Under the pieces are notes generated by a model, which was given only the letters and a program-made list of their open reading frames with translations, was not told the origin of the DNA and did no database searches. DNA of 64,000 nt from an uncultured Johnsonella sp. (GTDB taxonomy: Bacteria; Bacillota; Clostridia; Lachnospirales; Lachnospiraceae), in NCBI GenBank assembly GCA_900766185.1, contig CAAFUL010000042.1:1-64000 (forward strand). The letters are read 5' to 3'. Every line of letters starts with the position of its first letter. Position 1 is the stretch's first letter. Positions 1-7,464 of the stretch are shown piece after piece. A program made the translations under genes and the position numbers.

Positions 1-140
1 CGTTAAACTATCTTGCCAAAGGACAATCTGAGACCGCCGGTACTTGCTTTATCAAGCCGTCAGGCGAAGATAAAGCTTAGTACCGCTGCGAGGCGAAGTT
101 AGCGAGAGCGTGTCCAAGGCAAGATACGTTTGTAACGGTT
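1..140 (-). repeat. Structured intergenic repeat, copy A
   Basis: The outer arms form an imperfect inverted repeat (CTATCTTGCC..GGACA near 8-25 and TGTCC..GGCAAGATA at 111-126). An inner hairpin begins GGTACTTGCTTTATC (from 38) and closes with GATAAAGCTTAGTACC (about 69-84). Read on the minus strand, the interior matches the element at about 60719-60860: CGCT-rich start, CCTCG, then AGCGGTACTAA. The outer arms of the two copies differ in sequence but not in layout. I infer a non-coding, MITE-like or structured-RNA repeat. The left end may lie outside the window. Confidence 0.5.
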
Positions 141-160
141 TATGTGATAGAAAAATCATC

Positions 161-228
161 ATTTTGTTAGCCGAAGTATTGATTTTTTAATAACTGACTC
201 AATTTTGAGTGTGGGAAGTTTGAGGTAT
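161..228 (+). repeat. 68-bp AT-rich direct repeat, copy 1
   Basis: This stretch shares TTTGTTAG, AAGTATTGATTTTTTAATA, ATTTTGA, TGTGG and AAGTTTGAG in the same order with 21081-21148. Both copies lie in non-coding DNA. Function unknown. Confidence 0.6.
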
Positions 229-260
229 TTATAAATTAGACGAAGATGAATGCCGGCAGC

Positions 261-336
261 AGCTTGAGATATACATATATAATATGCACCTGAAAGCAAG
301 CTTTCATTTGGTATATTATATATGTATACCTGAGCT
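261..336. other. Long near-perfect hairpin in the intergenic region
   Basis: Left arm AGCTTGAGATATACATATAT (from 261) continues through AATATGCACC and TGAAAGC. It pairs with GCTTTCA, TTGGTATATTATATATGTAT and ACCTGAGCT (ending about 336). The stem is close to 30 bp with a tiny loop and lacks a clean U-tract. Together with copies of two repeats and the terminator at 395-443, it fills the 584 bases before the first gene; I see no coding sequence there. Confidence 0.6.
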
Positions 337-394
337 ACAAAAACTGTAACCTTTTATGAAAATTACAGCGGTGAACTCTTTGTGAATTTATGGA

Positions 395-443
395 AAAGAC
401 TGCGTACATCTGCTATTATATGGGATAGATGCAGTCTTTTTTT
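395..443 (+). terminator. Rho-independent terminator
   Basis: AAAGACTGC..ATCT pairs with AGAT GCAGTCTTT, followed by a run of T. It probably ends a transcript that starts left of the window. Confidence 0.65.
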
Positions 444-584
444 GACTTTAAAAGGAATGTTGTAATCAGACCTGTTCTAAATCAAGGCTTATACAGGTTG
501 GGAATTGTCAAAATAAAGGTTAGTGGAGATAGTAGCTTACAAAGATAAAGGGTATTTTACTAAAATATATATCGGGAGAGTTAT

Positions 585-1262
585 ATGGAAATCATAAAAA
601 TATTGGTGGTAGATGATGAAGCCAGAATGAGAAAACTGGTTAAGGATTTTTTGAGTGTAAAAGGATATAAGGTGGTAGAGGCGGCTGACGGAGAAGAGGC
701 AATATCCTTATTTATGGAGCAAAAGGACATAAAGCTTATACTTTTAGATGTTATGATGCCTAAGATGGACGGTTTTGAAACACTGAAACTGATAAGACAG
801 TATTCCGACTTACCTGTAATAATGCTTACGGCAAGAAGTGAAGAAAGAGATGAGTTACAGGGATTTAACCTCGGAGTTGACGAGTACATAACCAAGCCCT
901 TCAGCCCGAAGATTCTGGTTGCAAGAGTAGAAGCTATACTCAGAAGAAGCGGTCAAGATAGAGAGGAGAAACTGTCTGCCGGCGGAATAGTTATAGACAA
1001 GTCCGCACATCAGGTAAGTATAGATGACACACCTATAGATTTAAGCTATAAAGAATTTGAACTTCTATCATATTTTCTTGAAAATAAGGGTATAGCCTTA
1101 TCCAGAGAAAAAATACTTAATCATGTATGGAATTATGATTATTTCGGTGATGCCAGAACCATAGATACTCATGTGAAAAAACTTCGTGCGAAAATGGGTA
1201 AAAAAGGAGAGTATATTAAAACTATTTGGGGAATGGGATACAAATTCGATATAGAAGGTTAG
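585..1262 (+). CDS. OmpR-family response regulator
   Basis: A 225-residue DNA-binding response regulator of a two-component system. The receiver domain spans about residues 4-118. It has the acidic pair D10-D11, phosphoacceptor D55 (LLDVMMPKMDG), the switch Thr (MLTAR) and the conserved Lys in TKPFSP. The C-terminal winged helix (about 130-225, ending in IKTIWGMGYKF) is the Trans_Reg_C type that binds direct-repeat operators. The start is supported by GGGAG 6-10 bases upstream. The next gene, its presumed histidine kinase partner, begins four bases after the stop, so the pair is co-transcribed. The signal sensed cannot be read from the sequence. Confidence 0.95.
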   Translation: MEIIKILVVDDEARMRKLVKDFLSVKGYKVVEAADGEEAISLFMEQKDIKLILLDVMMPKMDGFETLKLIRQYSDLPVIMLTARSEERDELQGFNLGVDEYITKPFSPKILVARVEAILRRSGQDREEKLSAGGIVIDKSAHQVSIDDTPIDLSYKEFELLSYFLENKGIALSREKILNHVWNYDYFGDARTIDTHVKKLRAKMGKKGEYIKTIWGMGYKFDIEG

Positions 1263-1266
1263 AAAA

Positions 1267-2823
1267 ATGAAACATTCAATTCAATATAGATTTACGGCAA
1301 TGCTCCTAAGCGTAGTTGCAGTAACACTTATTGCAATTTATTTGATCAATACATTCGGACTGGAAACTTATTATGTCAATCAAAAAGTCAGGGCAATAAG
1401 TCTTGCGTATAAAAGTATAGATAACATATTAACAGACAGCAACGGTATGTGCACAGAGGAAAGTAAACAAAGCGAAGATAATAAAGAGGGTGATGAAGAA
1501 AGTTCCGTAGTCTTAGACAAAACAAAGGTGGCAGAGCTTGGAGAGGTATTAAAAGAGTATTCCGACAAATACAATATAAGCATAGCATTAATAGATTCGT
1601 TAGATGACGCCGCTATTATTTCTTCCGAAAGAGACGGAGAGCTTATACTTAGAAGAGCTCAAGACAGTATGTTTGCAAAGAAAAATAACGGCAAGGTACA
1701 AAAGCTCTATACTTCAGATAACTATTCAATAACAAGACATGACACGGCTTTGGACAAATCCTCATTTATTGAGTGTATAGGGTATTGCAGCGATAACAGA
1801 ACCTTGATAGTGATGTCAAGTCCTATGGAAAGCGTAAAAAGCAGTGTAGCCTTATCAAATACCTTTTTGACCTATATAGCTTTGATTGCCTTTATACTCA
1901 GTATAGTTATGGCTTTCTTTATGACCAAGAGAGTAACCAAACCCATACTTACACTTGCAGACATATCCGAAAAAATATGCGGACTTGATTTTACTGCAAA
2001 ATATGAAGGCAAGTACGAAGATGAGATAGGTGTACTGGGGCATAATATTAACCGAATGTCAAAGAAGCTTAAAAGTACCATAGCGGAGCTTAAAAGTGCC
2101 AATGAAAGTCTAAGAGAAGATATCAAACGCAAAGAAGAAATAGATGAGATGAGAAAGTCATTTATAGCAAATGTTTCTCATGAGCTTAAAACTCCTATAG
2201 CTTTAATACAAGGCTATGCGGAAGGTTTGAATGAGGGTATGTGTGAGGATAAGGAAAGCCGCAAATACTACACTGATGTTATTATAGATGAGGCAAACAG
2301 GATGAATTCCATGGTCAAGCAGCTTCTAAGTCTAAGTGTGCTTGAGTCGGGAAGTATGGAGATTCAAAAAGAGACCTTTGATATATATGAAATGGTAGCT
2401 GCACTTGCAGAGTCAACCAAGATATTGGCAGCAGATAAGAATGTAGAGTTTAAGCTGGAAGGAAGTTCGGGCATACTTATCAATGCGGATGAATTCAAAC
2501 TTGAGGAAGTAGTAACAAACTATATAAGCAATGCTATAAAACATGTGTCCGATAACGGAAAGATAGAGATAAGACTTATACCTGATGAAGACAGGGTAAA
2601 ACTTGAAGTTTACAATACCGGAAGTGCAATACCAAAAGAAGATATAGAGCATATTTGGGATAAGTTCTATAAAGTAGATAAGGCACATTCAAGAGACTAC
2701 GGAGGTACCGGAATAGGGCTTTCTATAGTAAAGGCTATATTGGAGCTACATGATATGCCTTACGGTGTGGAAAATGTAGATGACGGCGTAATGTTTTGGT
2801 TTGAAGCAAAAATACAAAAGTAG
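1267..2823 (+). CDS. Membrane sensor histidine kinase
   Basis: A 518-residue HAMP-type sensor kinase and likely partner of the upstream regulator. A first TM segment lies at about residues 9-29. A long extracytoplasmic sensor region (about 30-195, with an acidic stretch) follows, then a second TM at about 200-220 and a HAMP linker. HisKA carries the phosphorylated His in SHELKTPI (H305). HATPase_c has the N box (NYISNAIKH), DKFYKVDKAH and the G box GGTGIGLSIVKAI. Length and order are typical of the family. The extracellular domain has no motif I recognise, so the ligand is unknown. A terminator follows directly. Confidence 0.93.
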   Translation: MKHSIQYRFTAMLLSVVAVTLIAIYLINTFGLETYYVNQKVRAISLAYKSIDNILTDSNGMCTEESKQSEDNKEGDEESSVVLDKTKVAELGEVLKEYSDKYNISIALIDSLDDAAIISSERDGELILRRAQDSMFAKKNNGKVQKLYTSDNYSITRHDTALDKSSFIECIGYCSDNRTLIVMSSPMESVKSSVALSNTFLTYIALIAFILSIVMAFFMTKRVTKPILTLADISEKICGLDFTAKYEGKYEDEIGVLGHNINRMSKKLKSTIAELKSANESLREDIKRKEEIDEMRKSFIANVSHELKTPIALIQGYAEGLNEGMCEDKESRKYYTDVIIDEANRMNSMVKQLLSLSVLESGSMEIQKETFDIYEMVAALAESTKILAADKNVEFKLEGSSGILINADEFKLEEVVTNYISNAIKHVSDNGKIEIRLIPDEDRVKLEVYNTGSAIPKEDIEHIWDKFYKVDKAHSRDYGGTGIGLSIVKAILELHDMPYGVENVDDGVMFWFEAKIQK

Positions 2824-2826
2824 CTT

Positions 2827-2863
2827 AAAATCACACAGGCTTAGACTGCCTGTGTGATTTTTT
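2827..2863 (+). terminator. Terminator of the two-component operon
   Basis: AAATCACACAGGC pairs with GCCTGTGTGATTT around a 7-base loop, followed by TTTT. The minus-strand glycosyltransferase ends at its edge, so the hairpin sits between convergent genes. Confidence 0.85.
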
Positions 2864-3629
2864 ATAAAAAATGTTTTATAAATGAATTAAAACTCCAACA
2901 AATAAGATTAAAGAAAACTACAGGGGCAGGAAGTTTTTCATCTTCCCTTTGTATGTCCCATATATACTTTAAGCTGCTTCTTTTATCAAAAGAAAGAGAA
3001 GCGTTATGAACACGGTAACTTACCAATGCCTCATCAATACCGTATGCTAAGGAGCCGCTTCTAAGAAGTCTAAGCCATGTTGAATAATCCTGACTCATTC
3101 TGCGTGTTGATGTCAAAAAATCACCGGCGACAGCCCTGTCAACTATAACACTGGAATTAGCTATTAAAGTGTTTTTAAGAATAGTTTTGTAAGAAGCTTT
3201 CTTTGGTACTTTGCGTTTTGATTTGATTAAGCTGCCTGTAGAATCGATCATATCTATAGCGGTATATGATAAAAGAGCATTTTTTTCCTTCATCAAGAGC
3301 ATTTGCTTTTTAAGTTTTTCCTTTTTCCACAAATCATCACTGTCTAAAAATGCCACAAAACGGGCAGCGGAAAACTTAAGTCCTATATTTCTTGCCTCAC
3401 CTGCACCTACATTTTCCTCAAGTTTAATATATATGACTCTGTCTTCATCCTTATATAGATTTATTATTTCTTCCGGATTGTCTTTAGAGCAGTCATCTAT
3501 AAGTATGATATTAAAATCTTTGTCATAGTCCTGATTCAATACGGAGTCTATGGTCTGCTTTAAATAAGTTTTGGAATTATATATCGGAATTATCACAGAA
3601 ATCAGCTCGTTATCAAAGGTCCTATCCAT
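2862..3629 (-). CDS. Family 2 glycosyltransferase
   Basis: A 255-residue GT-A fold glycosyltransferase. The N-terminus has the family signature SVIIPIYNS (11-19), then DDCSKDN (nucleotide-binding Asp) and the metal-binding DxD-type motif D96-S-D-D99 in VAFLDSDDLW. It transfers a sugar from a nucleotide-sugar donor, probably onto a cell-surface polysaccharide or lipid. The acceptor cannot be predicted. It is somewhat short, with only a small C-terminal region and a weak hydrophobic tail (VVFFNLICWSF). AGGAGAG lies just upstream of the ATG. It is a lone gene convergent with the two-component operon. Confidence 0.88.
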   Translation of the reverse strand: MDRTFDNELISVIIPIYNSKTYLKQTIDSVLNQDYDKDFNIILIDDCSKDNPEEIINLYKDEDRVIYIKLEENVGAGEARNIGLKFSAARFVAFLDSDDLWKKEKLKKQMLLMKEKNALLSYTAIDMIDSTGSLIKSKRKVPKKASYKTILKNTLIANSSVIVDRAVAGDFLTSTRRMSQDYSTWLRLLRSGSLAYGIDEALVSYRVHNASLSFDKRSSLKYIWDIQREDEKLPAPVVFFNLICWSFNSFIKHFL

Positions 3630-3750
3630 TTTTACTCTCCTAATATTTATAATGTTAAAATATCATAAGCCGCCCAAAGTGTCAAATAATCAGGGCTTGT
3701 TATGTTACAGTTTAAGTAGGGCATACATCTTAGTCAAAAAACCGGGATAT

Positions 3751-3838
3751 TTACTATCTTAACTGCAACCTTGTTATAATATAAACATTAAAAATTTAGG
3801 TATATACCCTTATCAAGTGATTGAAAAAGGTGTATAAT
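3751..3838 (+). promoter_or_regulatory. Promoters of the aldolase gene
   Basis: The better candidate is TTATCA (3810-3815), 17 bases, TATAAT (3833-3838). A second possible promoter upstream is TTACTA (3751-3756), 18 bases, TATAAT (3775-3780). Both point at the aldolase. Confidence 0.6.
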
Positions 3839-3913
3839 GAATAGGAAATAACACTTGAGTTTATTTTAAGTATCGGATCATAGTCCGGTGCTTACAAGAA
3901 AGGAGCGATTACT

Positions 3914-4804
3914 ATGAATCATGAGCAATTAGAACGCATGAGTAAAGGCAAGGGCTTTATTGCAGCACTTGATCAAAGCGGCGGTTCAACACCAAAGGCA
4001 CTTAAGGCATATGGGATTGAGGAAAGTGCTTATAACGGAGAGGACGAGATGTTTGATCTCGTACATGCTATGAGAACAAGAATCATTACCAATCCGGCAT
4101 TTAGCAGCGAGAAAGTACTTGCAGCTATTCTTTTTGAGCAGACCATGGACCGTAAGATAGAAGGTGAGTATACAGCCGACTATTTGTGGAATGTTAAGAA
4201 AATAGTTCCTATATTAAAAATAGACAAGGGTCTTGCAGAAGAGAAGAATCATGTTAAACTTATGAAGCCCAATCCGGGACTTGACGAGCTTTTGGAGCGT
4301 GCGGTAAAAGAGCGTCATATCTTCGGAACAAAGGAGCGTTCTGTTATACTTGATTATGATGAGCAGGGAATAAAGGATGTTATAGACCAGCAATTTGAGA
4401 TTGGACTTAAGGTTTGGAGTCATGGACTTGTACCGATCTTAGAGCCGGAAGTAGACATTCATAATCCAAAGAAGGCAGAGTCTGAGGAGTTTATGAAAAA
4501 GTGCATCAAGGAGCATCTTGCTAAACTTGATCCTGAAGTAAGAGTAATCTTTAAGGTGACTATACCTACAAAGGCTAACCTTTATGAAGATATTATGGCA
4601 GATCCACATGTAGTTCGTGTGGTTGCACTCTCAGGCGGATATTCAAGAGACGAGGCTAATAAGCTTCTTGCAGAGAACAAGGGACTTATAGCAAGCTTTT
4701 CAAGAGCACTTGCAGACGGTTTATCAGCTAAGCAAAGTGATGAGGAATTTACAAAGATGCTTGGAGATTCAATTGACAGTATTTACAAGGCATCAATCAG
4801 CTAA
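3914..4804 (+). CDS. fda: Class I fructose-1,6-bisphosphate aldolase
   Basis: A 296-residue Schiff-base aldolase that cleaves fructose 1,6-bisphosphate to glyceraldehyde 3-phosphate and dihydroxyacetone phosphate in glycolysis. The start (GKGFIAALDQSGGSTPKAL), the LFEQTMDR segment and ERHIFGTKERS match the Staphylococcus-type class I enzyme closely, and the length is the same. The Schiff-base Lys is probably K214 in VIFKVTIPT. E177 in LEPEVDIHN is the likely acid/base residue, and LSGGYSRDEAN is the phosphate-binding loop. An AGGAG ribosome binding site precedes the ATG. It is monocistronic, between strong promoters and a terminator. Confidence 0.95.
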   Translation: MNHEQLERMSKGKGFIAALDQSGGSTPKALKAYGIEESAYNGEDEMFDLVHAMRTRIITNPAFSSEKVLAAILFEQTMDRKIEGEYTADYLWNVKKIVPILKIDKGLAEEKNHVKLMKPNPGLDELLERAVKERHIFGTKERSVILDYDEQGIKDVIDQQFEIGLKVWSHGLVPILEPEVDIHNPKKAESEEFMKKCIKEHLAKLDPEVRVIFKVTIPTKANLYEDIMADPHVVRVVALSGGYSRDEANKLLAENKGLIASFSRALADGLSAKQSDEEFTKMLGDSIDSIYKASIS

Positions 4805-4839
4805 TTAAATAACCTGCCAAAGCTGTAATGATTATAAAT

Positions 4840-4884
4840 AAAAATCCCCATAAAAAGAAGTTGCTTTTTTGTGGGGATTTTCTT
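4840..4884 (+). terminator. Aldolase terminator
   Basis: AAAATCCCCATAAAAAG pairs with CTTTTTTGTGGGGATTTT, followed by T-rich sequence. Confidence 0.85.
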
Positions 4885-4890
4885 TTTATC

Positions 4891-4967
4891 ACAGGGCGGT
4901 GTAAGGAAAATATTGCCTTACGGCAAACACCGCCCTGCGAGCGAGTAGGGTAAGCCCCCCTACTCGA
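4891..4967. repeat. Two adjacent GC-rich hairpins
   Basis: CAGGGCGGTGT (4892-4902) pairs with ACACCGCCCTG. Directly next to it CGAGTAGGG pairs with CCCTACTCG. The GC content stands out from its surroundings. It lies between the convergent aldolase and lyase genes and may help termination of the minus-strand gene, or be a REP-like repeat. Confidence 0.5.
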
Positions 4968-4994
4968 TTGGTACAGAGGCGGTATAAGGAGATA

Positions 4995-6443
4995 CTATAA
5001 GCTATCCTTAAAGTCCTCCTTGAACTTTTTAAGCAGCCTTTGTGGCCAATCGCCCTTTGCTTTAAGCCTTCCGAAGAAGAATCTTAGGATATCCGGCTCC
5101 ATTTCCCATTCAAGACCTCCTACAAGCTCTCTATTCTCGTATAACCATGTAATGCGGTCTACGACAAACATTATATGAGAAACACTGAATACCCTTCTTG
5201 GAAGAGCAAGTCTTAAAAGCTCCATATCCGCAAGCGGCTCGTTACCGTTTTCATCTCTTTGCTCTGACAAAGTACCTCTTTCCATTCCTCGTGCACCGCT
5301 TACGATAAATAAAGCTGCTGCCAAAGCTCCTGCAGGGTATTCATTTTGGGGTATGTGCTTTAGGAAGTCCATGGCATTAACATGGCAGCCGAGACCGCCT
5401 GCCGGTGTAACCACAGGAATCTTTCTCTTAAGCAATTCATTTACCATAAATTCGATAAATATAGGACCTTGAGAAATCATATCCTCATCCATGGTCTCTT
5501 CCAAACCTACGGCAATTGCTTCCATCTCACGAACAGACATACCGCCATAGGTTAAAAATCCTTCGTAAAGAGTTATAAAGCCCTGCATTTTCTTAAATAA
5601 CTCTGTATTGGAAGTACAGATACATCCACCTCTTGCACAACCCAGCTTCCTTGCGGAAAAGTATACTACATCTGAAAGTTCACCTATTTTTAAGGTGATG
5701 TCATTTATGCTCATATCCTTGCAAGCTTCTTCTTTTGTTTTTATAAAATGAAGATTATCCGCCAGTAGACTGGCATCAACAACAAGCAGTACATTCATTT
5801 TTTTACACAAAGCACTTACATCCTCAAGATTTTTTAAGGAAAACGGCTGACCGCCTATAAGGTTTGTGCCGGCTTCCATCCTGACAAAGGCTACATTCTC
5901 GCTGCCAAGTGTCTTTATACGCTCTTCAAGTTTTCCAAGGTCCATATTTCCCTTGAATTTATTGTCAGAATTAAGGACTCTTCCCTCATCACTTATAAGC
6001 TCTTCAACCTTGCCGCCATTTAAGGTCACATGGGCTTTGGAAGTGGTAAAATGATAATTCATAAGCACGGTTTGATTAGGGCTTATAAGGCTCTTTGACA
6101 CAATATTCTCACAGGCTCTACCTTGGTGAGCCGGAAGGAAAAACTCCATACCGAACATCTTTTTAAGAGCAGCTTCAAGTCTGAAAAAGGTTTCAGAACC
6201 TGCGTAGCTGTCATCTGCACAAAGCATTGCTGCCTGCTGCCTGTCCGACATGGCATTGACACCGCTATCTGTAAGCATATCAAGGAACACATCTCTATTT
6301 TTAAGCAAAAAGGTATTAAATCCGGCTTCTTCCATGGCTTCAAGTCTTTTTTGCGGCTCAAGAAGGTTAAGTTTTTGAATTACTCTTGCCTTATGCATTT
6401 CAAGTGGGAAACTCTCAGTTGACATCCATTTAATCTCTTTCAT
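4995..6443 (-). CDS. Tyrosine phenol-lyase-like beta-eliminating lyase
   Basis: A 482-residue PLP enzyme of the tryptophanase/tyrosine phenol-lyase family, which splits an aromatic amino acid into pyruvate, ammonia and the ring compound. The PLP Lys is K266 in FSARKLG, with PAHQGR near the N-terminus. Three positions separating the two enzymes match tyrosine phenol-lyase: Thr in NYHFTTSKAH (Asp in tryptophanase), Arg in GMERG (Ile/Val in tryptophanase), and Phe in LRFFFGR (His in tryptophanase). PRRV also fits. The segment after K266 (LGCARGGCICT) differs from both classical enzymes, so the exact substrate needs assay. The SD lies 28 bases from the ATG, separated by a hairpin. Expression is probably controlled by the Tyr-codon leader upstream. 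Confidence 0.75.
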   Translation of the reverse strand: MKEIKWMSTESFPLEMHKARVIQKLNLLEPQKRLEAMEEAGFNTFLLKNRDVFLDMLTDSGVNAMSDRQQAAMLCADDSYAGSETFFRLEAALKKMFGMEFFLPAHQGRACENIVSKSLISPNQTVLMNYHFTTSKAHVTLNGGKVEELISDEGRVLNSDNKFKGNMDLGKLEERIKTLGSENVAFVRMEAGTNLIGGQPFSLKNLEDVSALCKKMNVLLVVDASLLADNLHFIKTKEEACKDMSINDITLKIGELSDVVYFSARKLGCARGGCICTSNTELFKKMQGFITLYEGFLTYGGMSVREMEAIAVGLEETMDEDMISQGPIFIEFMVNELLKRKIPVVTPAGGLGCHVNAMDFLKHIPQNEYPAGALAAALFIVSGARGMERGTLSEQRDENGNEPLADMELLRLALPRRVFSVSHIMFVVDRITWLYENRELVGGLEWEMEPDILRFFFGRLKAKGDWPQRLLKKFKEDFKDSL

Positions 6444-6476
6444 GTTCTTAATCTACACGAATAATCGTGTACCTCC
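6443..6476 (-). promoter_or_regulatory. SD, perfect hairpin, then the start codon of the lyase gene
   Basis: On the minus strand GGAGGT (6476-6471) directly abuts a perfect 7-bp hairpin, TACACGA-TTAT-TCGTGTA (6471-6454), and ten bases later the ATG (6443). No in-frame start lies closer to the SD. The hairpin must fold, or another start such as the Met at residue 7 must be used, to give normal spacing. Confidence 0.6.
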
Positions 6477-6501
6477 TTTTTCTAAAATTTATTTTAAATA
6501 C

Positions 6502-6616
6502 AAAAAAACCACTACCGATAACAATCCCGATAGTGGTTCATATCAATTACTACTACTACACCTACGGGCTTACGCAAACGAGTGCCAAGCCCATAAGTTT
6601 TTAACATCCTATGGAC
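6502..6616 (-). promoter_or_regulatory. Transcription attenuator with competing hairpins
   Basis: In minus-strand RNA order: hairpin A, GUCCAUA/UAUGGGC (6616-6610 with 6595-6589); hairpin B, GGGCUU/AAGCCC (6592-6587 with 6571-6566), sharing GGGC with A; an antiterminator, CCCGUAGGUG (6568-6559) with CACUAUCGGG (6535-6526), bulged; and a terminator, AACCACUAUCG/CGGUAGUGGUU (6538-6507) plus seven U. A excludes B, B excludes the antiterminator, and the antiterminator excludes the terminator. This is the logic of amino-acid attenuators. Hairpin A begins six bases after the leader-peptide stop. Confidence 0.7.
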
Positions 6617-6622
6617 AGGGCA

Positions 6623-6676
6623 TTAGATATAATAGTAATAATAATAATTCAAATTTTTAGATATACTGTTTAACAT
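6623..6676 (-). CDS. Tyr-rich leader peptide of the lyase gene
   Basis: A 17-codon ORF reading MLNSISKNLNYYYYYYI then TAA, with six consecutive Tyr codons. AGAGGT (6689-6684) lies seven bases before the ATG. A promoter lies just upstream and an attenuator directly downstream. It has the form of a classical amino-acid leader peptide: ribosome position on the Tyr codons should choose between terminator and antiterminator. The peptide itself probably has no other function. Established knowledge covers the trp/his/phe style of attenuation; a Tyr version for this lyase family is inference. Confidence 0.75.
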   Translation of the reverse strand: MLNSISKNLNYYYYYYI

Positions 6677-6709
6677 AGTATTTACCTCTTTTTTTAGTAT
6701 ATGCCCTGT

Positions 6710-6738
6710 ATGATAGCAAGTAGTGTTATAAAAGTCAA
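6710..6738 (-). promoter_or_regulatory. Promoter of the leader peptide-lyase transcript
   Basis: TTGACT (6738-6733), 17-base spacer, TATCAT (6715-6710), reading toward the leader peptide. It lies just after the end of livF. Confidence 0.75.
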
Positions 6739-6741
6739 GCC

Positions 6742-7464
6742 TTAATTAACATATTTTTTATTTGAATTTTTTCCAAGGTAGGCTTCTCTTATAGCCTCAT
6801 TGCTTAAAAGTTCCTCACCGCTGCCTTCCATGCTGAGTCTTCCGGTCTCAAGTACATAGGCATAGTCTGAAGCCTTAAGTGCCATATTGGCGTTTTGCTC
6901 TATCAAAAGCACGGTAACGCCGGACTTGTTGATTTCCTTTATAATTTCAAAAATACCCTTAACAATCAACGGAGCAAGCCCCAAAGAAGGCTCATCCATC
7001 ATCAAAAGTTTGGGTTTGCTCATCAAAGCTCTGGCGAGGGCTAGCATTTGCTGCTCACCTCCGGAGAGAGTACCTGCAAGCTGCCACTTTCTTTCCTTTA
7101 ATCTTGGGAAAAGAGAGTACATATGCTCTATATCCTCATCAAGGCTGTCATGCCTTAAGAAAGCTCCTATTTTGATATTGTCAAGCACCGTCATGTCGGG
7201 AAAGACCCTTCTTCCCTCGGGAACTAAAGTAATGCCCTTGGCAATAATATTTGAAGTATCCGTTCCTGTAATATTTTCATCATTAAAACTTACCGTTCCC
7301 TCAACAGGTTTTACAAGTCCCGCTATAGTACGAAGTATGGTTGATTTACCTGCACCGTTGGCACCTATAAGGCTTACGACACTGCCTTTTGGAACTTCAA
7401 AACTTACTCCTTTAACTGCATTGATACCGCCGTAACTAACTTTTAAATCTGTAATTTTAAGCAT
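6742..7464 (-). CDS. livF: Branched-chain amino acid ABC transporter ATPase LivF
   Basis: A 240-residue cytoplasmic ATPase that drives uptake of branched-chain (or related hydrophobic) amino acids with LivG. It has Walker A GANGAGKST, signature LSGGEQQML, Walker B LLMMDEPSLGL and the switch His region LLIEQN, the LivF-typical form of the H-loop. It overlaps livG by eight bases, so the two are translationally coupled. It is the last gene of a livK-H-M-G-F operon in the classical order. Confidence 0.93.
   Translation of the reverse strand: MLKITDLKVSYGGINAVKGVSFEVPKGSVVSLIGANGAGKSTILRTIAGLVKPVEGTVSFNDENITGTDTSNIIAKGITLVPEGRRVFPDMTVLDNIKIGAFLRHDSLDEDIEHMYSLFPRLKERKWQLAGTLSGGEQQMLALARALMSKPKLLMMDEPSLGLAPLIVKGIFEIIKEINKSGVTVLLIEQNANMALKASDYAYVLETGRLSMEGSGEELLSNEAIREAYLGKNSNKKYVN

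Noticed and set aside
4995..6443. Tryptophanase (TnaA) with a TnaC-like Trp leader
   Set aside because: The specificity residues fit tyrosine phenol-lyase, and the leader peptide has no Trp but six Tyr codons.
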